This document shows, in pieces, positions 50,901-59,900 of a stretch of 64,000 nt of DNA (the stretch's first letter is position 1; every line of letters begins with the position of its first letter). The DNA lies in NCBI RefSeq assembly GCF_025370935.1, contig NC_133482.1:13838847-13902846 (forward strand). The letters run 5' to 3'. Under the pieces are notes generated by a model. The model was not told where the DNA came from. It searched no databases and saw only the letters and a list, made by a program, of their open reading frames with translations. A program made the position numbers and the translations under genes. This stretch comes from Choristoneura fumiferana (taxonomy: Eukaryota > Arthropoda > Insecta > Lepidoptera > Tortricidae).

Positions 50901-53900
50901 TTGGTAAATAAGTGACGTCACTGTTCTATATTACCATACAAAATTTAACGAGGAATGACAGCAAACAAATGCTGTACCCTACTAAATACACCAGAAGGAA
51001 CCCTTAACCTCATTTTTTAAATAAGAAAACGGCACCCAAAAATTATAACAATAATTATTTAATAAGGAAGTCGGAAATTTTATTAGAAACAGTTTTAAAA
51101 GTTGAACTCAAAAATGCAATATCATGCTCGTGCTAAACATATCGTCATCGAAACTGGCGCGCTTCGCCCGTTTCGATACCGAAGTGGATGTGCAGAAGAA
51201 GCGGAATGAGTATAGTGAGAAAACAAAACAAAAGACAAAAGCTTTCTAATACATAAAACTAAATGATAGAGTAGTTGTTCGATTGCTAAAAAATAAACAC
51301 AGGGTTGCTATTAATACTTATTGGCGCAGCCGGTAGGATCGTTTCGTAAGCTGTATAATAATTACACAAAATATACACAAAAGCGTTCCTGTGGAACAAA
51401 ATTAAGGATAATAATTCTATGTCATTCATATGGTTTTGAACTTTGCTATTTTCACTCTTAAAGTCTCCATACATGGTACGGTACCTAATCACGAAATAAT
51501 AATAACATTCCATGTTTTTTTAAAGGCATACATCCCTTTTTGACTTTTAAGCGCGTGTAGAAGAGATGGATGCTTTATATCCGTAACCGCTTAGTACCTG
51601 TAGCGTACTGGAAGCAGAGCTTGAAAACAATCCCAAAAATAGAAGGTATGGTACCGCTTTCGTGCCGGTATTTTCGGTTAGCTTTTAGCTGTCTATCTTA
51701 AAATACTAGTACGTAAAATAACGGTACTAAAACGGTATATACCGGTAATATTGGTACCAGTTTCAAGCTCTATCTGGTCCTGGTGGTCCTATTTACCTGT
51801 GAGCGGGATAGAGGCAGCGAACCGTTCCCGCGCGGCGCTCAGCTGCGCTGTGGACGCGAGGCTCGCGTGGCGGCTCACTGCGCATGCGTAACGTGCGCGT
51901 GAGATGGATGCGGTATGAGCGTGCAGTTCAAGTTATAGGTGATTCAGCGTTGGTTTGGTTTAGAGTCGGTTTTTCTATTTTTGTTTTTGGGGAATATCAT
52001 GTTCAGGTAGGTTTTGTTTTCGCGTAGTGATTTACGTGGGGAAATTTTAAAACGAGAGGAAAAATATTTTTTGAGATTCTTAGGTTTTTTTTACTGTAAT
52101 GCCTTATGAGCTCGTTTAGCCATCAACAAATAAACAATTCATAAATTACTAAATGGTTAAAAAGATTTATTCTCAATGTCATTCTCACTATCGCGGTCAT
52201 TACTAACTTTATGATTTAAATTCGGGTTATATCGAGCTTCTCTAAAATCAAAGTATGCGGAACAAAACCCTACTTTAAATCATAAGACTCATTCTCTCTT
52301 CGCACTGAACAAAAAGTGCATTTAAAAAAAAGGAAGAGGTTATCAGTTCATCAATCTCTGTTTTTTTTAATTCAAATATGAGGTAGTGTCAGAGTCGGTC
52401 AGTTCTTTAAACACGCACACTTTTATTTTCCTACGCTTTTAATGCTTTAAAAAACAGAATTAATCTCTTTTAGGTACTTACTAAATGAAAATGAATTTAT
52501 TAGTATGATTTTAACCGTGCTTTAGTATCATATCCGTTAGTCCATCTCACACACACATGCTAGAATACTATGCACACAGCGTTACATAACAAAACATGTA
52601 TATTAAACATAGATAATGTAGATTATGTATGATTGCTCTATACTATGGCAATGCAAATCATAATATAAGCGTTAAAACAATTGCACGGTCGTGTGTGCCA
52701 TTCAATGTTCGGCCAAAGAAATTACTGTTCAAAACAAAAAAATTAAGCGACACTCCTGGACTACGTTTACGTTAAAAATTACATTTTTTCAATTAAATGT
52801 ATGTAATACCAATTTATTACATTAAAATTTACATGAAAATAAACCCCGGTGGAGATTTTAATTCCTAGCATAAATTATAATTTATAACTATGTTAAACGA
52901 CAGTAGCATTTAGAATATCTTTCTTAATAGACCAGGAGTTGGTACCAAAAAAAAAGGCATTTATTTGACAAATTTGGCTTACCGTTGGAATGCCTATGAT
53001 GTTCCTGGTTAGCGAGACTCCTGGAGCTGCTGAAAAAAGGGCGGATGGAGGGTTTGGGCGTGGAGCCGATGCTGATTGTGTCCATCTGGTCGGGGCCGGA
53101 GTCTTCGCCCTCACCGCAGGACAGCGACTCTAGTTCCTGGTCCATCAGGGAAGGTTTTTGGTCATAAATACGAATGCTTATGAGTAATTATGTGCGTGTG
53201 GGTGTGCAATAATTAAGCTTATAAGTGCTAATTTTTATTAAAGCTGAGTGTCCCTCCTCCTCACTAAGAAATACCGTTGCCCTAAGAAATCTCAAAATAA
53301 TTATAATAGTATTATATTATATGTCCATAATTAATATAAAGAAAAACGAAATATCATAACTTATTAGGGTTTAACGACGTAGTTAAAGAGTAATAGTCGA
53401 TCAAAACTTAATATTGGACATTTGCCCCATATTAGTACGGAACTCTAACCTACCTACACTGCGAGCTTTGGAGTAACATAAAATATAAAATCAGGCACAT
53501 ATCATATGGCGGTAAGTAAGAGTGTACAATATGATTCCGATTAATATAAAGGAAACTGAAAATATTTTTTTTTTGTACAACACTGAAGAATTACTTGCTA
53601 TCAAAGAGTTTTTAAAGTTAGAGTTAAAGAATAGCTTATAAATTTAATTTAATAGAATATTAATAATAAGTTAATTTAAGAATAATTGTTGTGCCCTAAC
53701 AGGGTTTATACTGGGACATGATTTTATTGGTAAGACCTTGTACGAAAACAATAAATAATTATGATTAAAGAGGTTGTGGTTACAATCCTTACACCTGATG
53801 GGGGAGGCCTATGTCAAACAGTGGACGTCCTACGGCTGATATGATGATGATGATGAATCACTCACCTGGAACAGCTCGTCGATATCCCTCTGCGCGTGAT

Positions 53901-56900
53901 GCGTGTCGCGCGTCGCGCCGCGTTCGCCCATCTCCTCCGGCACGCGGAAACGTCGCAACAGCGCCGCGAACTTCTGCTTCAGGTTGCGTTGCTGCAACAT
54001 TATGAACGTCGCTTGTAACGCGTTGCGCGAACGCGAACGGAGTTTTGTTAGGCTGAGTTTCAATCAGAGATGTGCGAGGACGTGTTGCGTGGAATGTGTT
54101 TTTCACGACCCAATAGGAACGCTTCATTTACCTCGCCTCTCTCCGCTTAGCTGTTTCCACCAAAGCGGTGCTGTGTGGGGAAAGGTAAATGCTGCGTTTC
54201 TATTGGTTCATGAAAAACACATTCCTCATAACACATCCTCGCACATCTCTGGTGAAAACTCAGCCTTATATAACCGGTGGAGCGTTTCGCGAACTTTTGG
54301 TTCAGGTTGCGTTGCTGCAACATTATGAACGTCGCTTGTAACGCGTTGCGCGAACACGAAAGGAGTTTCGTTACATGGGTTTTTAGTGATGAGTAAAGTG
54401 GCGGAGCGTTTCGCGAACTTTTGCTTCAAATTGCGTTGTTGCAACATACGATCGCTTGTAACGCGTTGCACGAACGCGAAGGGAGTTTTGTTACATGGTA
54501 CTTTTAGTGCAGAGTGCAATGGAGCGTATTGCGAAATTTTGCTGCACATTGCGATGCTGCAACGTAGGAACGTTGTTTGTAACGCCTTGCCTTGTTACAT
54601 AGGATTTTTAGTGCTGAGTGGAGCGTTTCTAAAGCTCTAATTATTAAAATGTATTAGGGTAAAATTGTGTGTGAGATTTTACACAAAAAAAAAACACAAT
54701 AAAAACGTCCGGGGTTTGCATGCTTCTAAAAACCACTTAAAACCCCACAACTTAATTCACTTATAATTCAGTTTTTATGCTAAAAATCACCAGTATAATT
54801 TTTTCCACAAACAAAATAATTGTGTTTACCTCCATAGTGCGCTTGAAACTACCGAATAACAATTTTTAACCAGCGCCCGTAATCTAATCTGGCCGATAAG
54901 CTACTGACAGCGAAAACATTGCTCGCGTGACGTCACAATGTATGCCTCGGCATTCAAATTATGATAAGAAAGAAGATACTTACATCCGAGATAACGGATG
55001 TGCAAGGGAATCTTCCTCATAGTGATAAATGTCATGAGTCAGCTTCGAAAATGGTACGTGAGACATTGAATAGGGCACTACTCCCACCGCAAGTAGCGAG
55101 AAGAGTGTTTTAAGCCCAGTTGAGACCTGCAAGAAAAATCGTGCAAGTAACATTAAATGAGGGCTATCGCGTTTGAATTCGCCACTAGAGGCGCTAGTGT
55201 AGCGTGAGGTCTCCGTAATGTCAAATCTCATAGTTTTTGGGTGAGCTACGCGGGTTTATTTATAATTAGAATAATTTTGTGAATATTTTGCAATATCTGA
55301 AATTAATTATGGCAAATATGCGTTACGGGGCAATGAATATCTGTGTTTTGAGACAGTTTTGTCTTTCGGAAACCTTTGTCCTCCCTTTTTCCAAACAAAA
55401 CGGGGACTAAGGGACTATGCAACACTGTGGCATGCTCGATATTTTTATGGTACGGTTTTGAGGTGTATTAAATATGATTTTAATCTAAACTTTGTTATCA
55501 CGCCCGTAATAACAGACTTTGAAAGCCATACTTAAAAACCTCACGCAACAGTGCGCCATCTAGTGAGACAAAAAACGATAGCCCTCATTGCGGCGCTCGA
55601 TTGACCACTTCAAACTCGTTGGCTTTACGTCCTCACAATGTATTGCAACATTTGCAACTTGCACGATTTTTCTTGCTAGTCTAAACCCGGCTTTACAAGC
55701 TTTTATTTAGCTTGCCTAGTTTAATTAATTATTTATTTGTTTGTGTCAGATCTTGGAAGCTAAATTCGACCCACTTCCTGTGGACGGATTGACTTGAAAT
55801 TTTGCAAACTTATGCAAACCTGGTGACGATACAATAATCTGGTAGTGACATCCTGGTGGTCCGGTCAGGATCGTCTACGCAGGACGGAACTTGAAATTCG
55901 GTACGCAAATGAGGTTTAGACGACAATGCAAACACAGTCAACAAAAAGTACAGTCAGCAAAAAAGCTGGTATTAAAAATGCAATTTTTAACATAAACTTA
56001 TTTATTAGTATGCAAACGGAACGCTCGGGGACGAAAGCGATAAATTTTTCGTCTACTAAAGAACACTCTTCTCGCTACTCGCTGGCAGTAGCACTAGTGC
56101 CGTAAACGTTCTCTTGTGTCACGTAGCTTTGGTAAACTAATATTATAGCTAGTATGTAAAATACTAAGAAGATCTAAAATCTAGTAGCTTCATGAATGCA
56201 ACTATCTACGAGTACTTACAAAATTATAATGGTGGCCATAATTGAAGCGGAACAAACTAAATACAGAATACATGCGATGCAACTGGATATTTTTATTTAT
56301 TTGCGAAGGAATTACTCGCATGCAGAAAAGCAATAGCGAAAATAATAGATGCAAGTGTAGCCTTTTGAACGCCAAACAATAATTGATTATAGAGATAATT
56401 CTTTAGCTATAGCATCATATGGAACTGCTGGCGCGTTGCCGATGCTCTCATGTACAAGAAACAGTACATTTGCTTTTTAAAGGCACCCATGTTGTAGCGT
56501 GTTCGAAATGTCCTTCGTTTTAAATTTTGCACGTACAGTTAATGAAATCGATAGGGCCAATTACACGAACTTTTTGTTATTTCAATAACGTCGCGTATAC
56601 ATATTTTTGTAACCATGATTATTTCCTATTAATCCCTTCCATATAGTTCTATGTAGTTGACTAAACAAGGCAAGAAAGGTCGCTTTCGTTAAATTTTATA
56701 AATGATGTATCAGAGACGCGTCAATATTGGTTTTGGCGTTCAATAGGTTAAACTGGTTATTTGAAAATCGTCTCAATTCTAATAGCAGCAAGGCACAATC
56801 CCGCGCTCACCGCGAGCTTGCCGCGGCTGCCCTTGCGTTTAGCGGCGGCGTTTTCCAGCTCGCTGTCGCTGTCTCTGTCGTTCGCCTTGGAGCGCATATA

Positions 56901-59900
56901 GCTCTGTCTCTCTCGCTCGCGCTCCATGAAGCTCAAGTCTCGTGAGCGCGACAGCTGCGTGCAAGCAACGACTATGTTACGGCTAAGCTAAGCGGTTAAA
57001 GCATCGCTTCTCTACCTAAGACGCTACTCACAGAAAACATAGCCTTTTTTAAACCAACCGACCTCACTTGATGGTAACAGATGAGGTCGAAGATGAAGCT
57101 CATCATCCCAGCCTATATACGTCCCACTGCTGGGCACAGGCCTCCTCTCAGAACAATAGGGCTTGGGCCATAGTTCCCACGCGGGCTCAGTGCGGATTGG
57201 GAACTTCGCTTCGCAGGTTTATGCAGGTTTCCTCACGATGATTTCCTTCACCGCAAAGCTCGTGGTAAATTTCAAATGTAATTCCGTACATGAATTTCGA
57301 AAAACTCAGAGGTGCGAGCCGGGGTTCGAACCCACGACCCTCTGCTTGAGAGGCGATAGGTCAAACCACTAGGCCACCACGGCTTCGAAGCTCACTGGTT
57401 TGTTAACAATCTATTCATTGTGAGCTTGAATAGGTCTAAATTTTTTGCAGGTGGTATGACCTTGTGCGAGGTCCGCCCGGATTGCTACCACCATCTTGCT
57501 CGCTAATCCTGCCGTGAAGCAGCAGTGCTTGCACTGTTGTATATCGGCGTGGAGAGTAAGACAGCCGGTGAAATTACTGGCACTTGAGGTATCCCATCTT
57601 AGGCCTCTAGGTTGACAACGCATCTGCAATACCCCTGGTGTTGCAGGTGTCTATGGGCGGTGGTGATCTCTTACCATCAGGAGACCCACTTGCTCGTTTT
57701 CCATCCAGTCGAATAAAAACAAAAACTTATTCTGAAAAACAGACAATAATATATTCTGTTCATGTTTAGTATGATGAACTAAATAACAATGGAAAACTGG
57801 TTATGGGCAAAAAAAGAAACGAACTTTACCGCGATCTATACTTGATTTGGATAGGTATTTAACTAAATGTAAACAAAAAAACGTCAATTGGTGTCTTAAA
57901 TATTGAAATCCCCCTATTAAACTATCTAAACATTTTACATTTCTGTATTGAAATACACTAGTCTAGTATGTATTACAATGATAGATAAGTAAAATGTATA
58001 AAAACCTTGAATGTACCAAATCTGGCAGCTGAAGTTTGTTTACATTTAGTTAAATATCTATCTAAACCTAGTATACAAGGCCGGAGTTATCTCATGTACG
58101 AGATTCTTCTGTTTTGGTTTGCTGTGCCCTTGCAGGGTCAATGTTGAATATATAAATAGTTTTCAAATCTTTTCTAAACAATCACAGTTTAAGTTATTTA
58201 ACTTAGACGGGTTTGCATAGATCTGTGTTAACTTTTAACCCAAAGTTAACAGCCAATCCTGAGTTAAGTTTCAAAATGTATGGAACTATCAACCCCAATC
58301 CAGATCTATTTTTTTTTAACCCTGGACGTGCAAGTGGCCCTTAGTAGACCAAATGCTGCGTCTCGCTAAGAGGGAACTCATTTAGGTGTGTCAAGGGAAG
58401 AAAGCACCTGTAAAATTCCCATTTTTTTATTGAGAACTACCGCCGGTTAAGAAACGATGCTTTTTACTTTTAAACATATAAGGCAGTAGGATTTTTAAAA
58501 GATAACCTAGGTACTCTTGACACGTTTTGTTACAATGTCGTAAAACTATTAGCGAAATCAATATTTTGTTTAATTTTCAGCCTTTAATCATGCGTTACTT
58601 TATGAATTACATAGGTCATTAATTAACCCTTACCTGAGTTATCAATAATCATGCATTTCAGCCATTTTACAAATACTTAATACAAAAATCACTAGAATAG
58701 TGTTAGGACTATTAATTGCAAAATAAAATGTATGTATAGATTAAATTTACTCGTACACACGTAAAGATATAGCTTCTATAATTACATTTATCCCTGATTA
58801 AATTTCAAATTTTCTATACCTTGGAACGATAATAAATAAATAAATAAGCCCAAGCTTCAATGCTATAATTGAGTGGCTCCTATTTTTGATACACAACTCA
58901 ACCCCAAATTCTTTTCACTCTGCGTCGCTACATTACGCTATGACACGAATTATCATCTACATTTTTAGCTCGATTTTTAAAAATTTTGGTACTCTACAAC
59001 AAGATATATTTCGAAATGGTGTCATAAGACTGCAGATTCCCTAAGCTAACCTCACGTAGTCCTGGATAAACTGCTGCAATGTATCTACATCGCGCTATCG
59101 AACTTTCTAAAATCGGATGCATAAAAATAATCGACCAAGGAATTTCTTTACCATTTTAAAATTCAACAGTTGGGCTTAAAACATGAAAGACTATTTTCAT
59201 TTACAAGTCAATGTAAAATGTTACCATGAAAAAAAAATGATACAACACATACTTGATCGACTATACAACTTTCAATACGCATTTTCGGACTTGGGCCCTC
59301 AACTATAAATAACCTCAGCATGGAAAAGAACTCTGTATTGTAGCTTCCCCTGTTTAGAAGAGATCTTTCCAGAGAGTACCCTATTGGGTACCTTAAATTT
59401 TCTAGGATGGTCCATATTATATTTTTTAGCGATAGTAGACTTATTTAAATGTAGCTCACTCCTGTATATAGTTTTTTTCCACTTTCCGTTTTTTTTTGCA
59501 AAAATAAATTGAAACTTTTTTTCGGAAAACCACACGTTTCGTGAGATTAAAAATAGGTTTTATGCCTTGGTCTGTTTGATTTAAAAAAAAGAGATCGTTT
59601 TGACAGCTGTCAGTTGTCAAATGTCCCCGTACGTGCGTACGTGTGTGCACGATGTGTCGTTGTGCGGCGACATTTGACAACTGACAGCTGTCAACATGAC
59701 TTCTTTTTTTTAAATCGATCAGACTAAGGCACAAAACCTAGTAATCTCACGAAACGTGAAAATATATTATGGACCATCCCAGAAAACTTGAGGTAGGTAC
59801 CCAATTATTCGGGCTCTTTCCACAAAGTACTTATAGAAGGGTATTAGGGTACCTTAGTGTAAGAAAGGTCAGCCTTATTGAACGTGAGCTGGCGGTGAGT

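Larger units (their letters stand above)
40968..53009. repeat. 12-kb duplicated block, copy 2 (carries frameshifts)
   Basis: Second copy of 28685-40926, continuous with the rest of PACS to the right. It differs by scattered substitutions, many 1-base deletions in short runs, one 896-bp LINE insertion, a roughly 186-bp extra segment near 42579, one extra 143-bp repeat unit, and absence of the 1.4-kb palindrome. Confidence 0.97.
54631..59364 (-). other. PACS: PACS intron 3 interior
   Basis: Contains nested MITEs (55112-55693), a SINE (57101-57384), a LINE tail (57450-57725) and a TIR element (57837-58075). 55740-56990 and 58100-59280 are AT-rich with nothing clear. Confidence 0.6.

Noticed and set aside
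28685..53009. Two separate PACS paralogues in tandem
   Set aside because: The copies share introns, MITEs and LINE scraps almost base for base, and meet at a gap in mid-exon. Only one full upstream exon set exists. An assembly overlap explains it better.
59299..59535. A 78-aa minus-strand gene
   Set aside because: It lies within the nested foldback element, has no recognisable domain, and the same MDHPRK start arises in the inverted arm at 59769.
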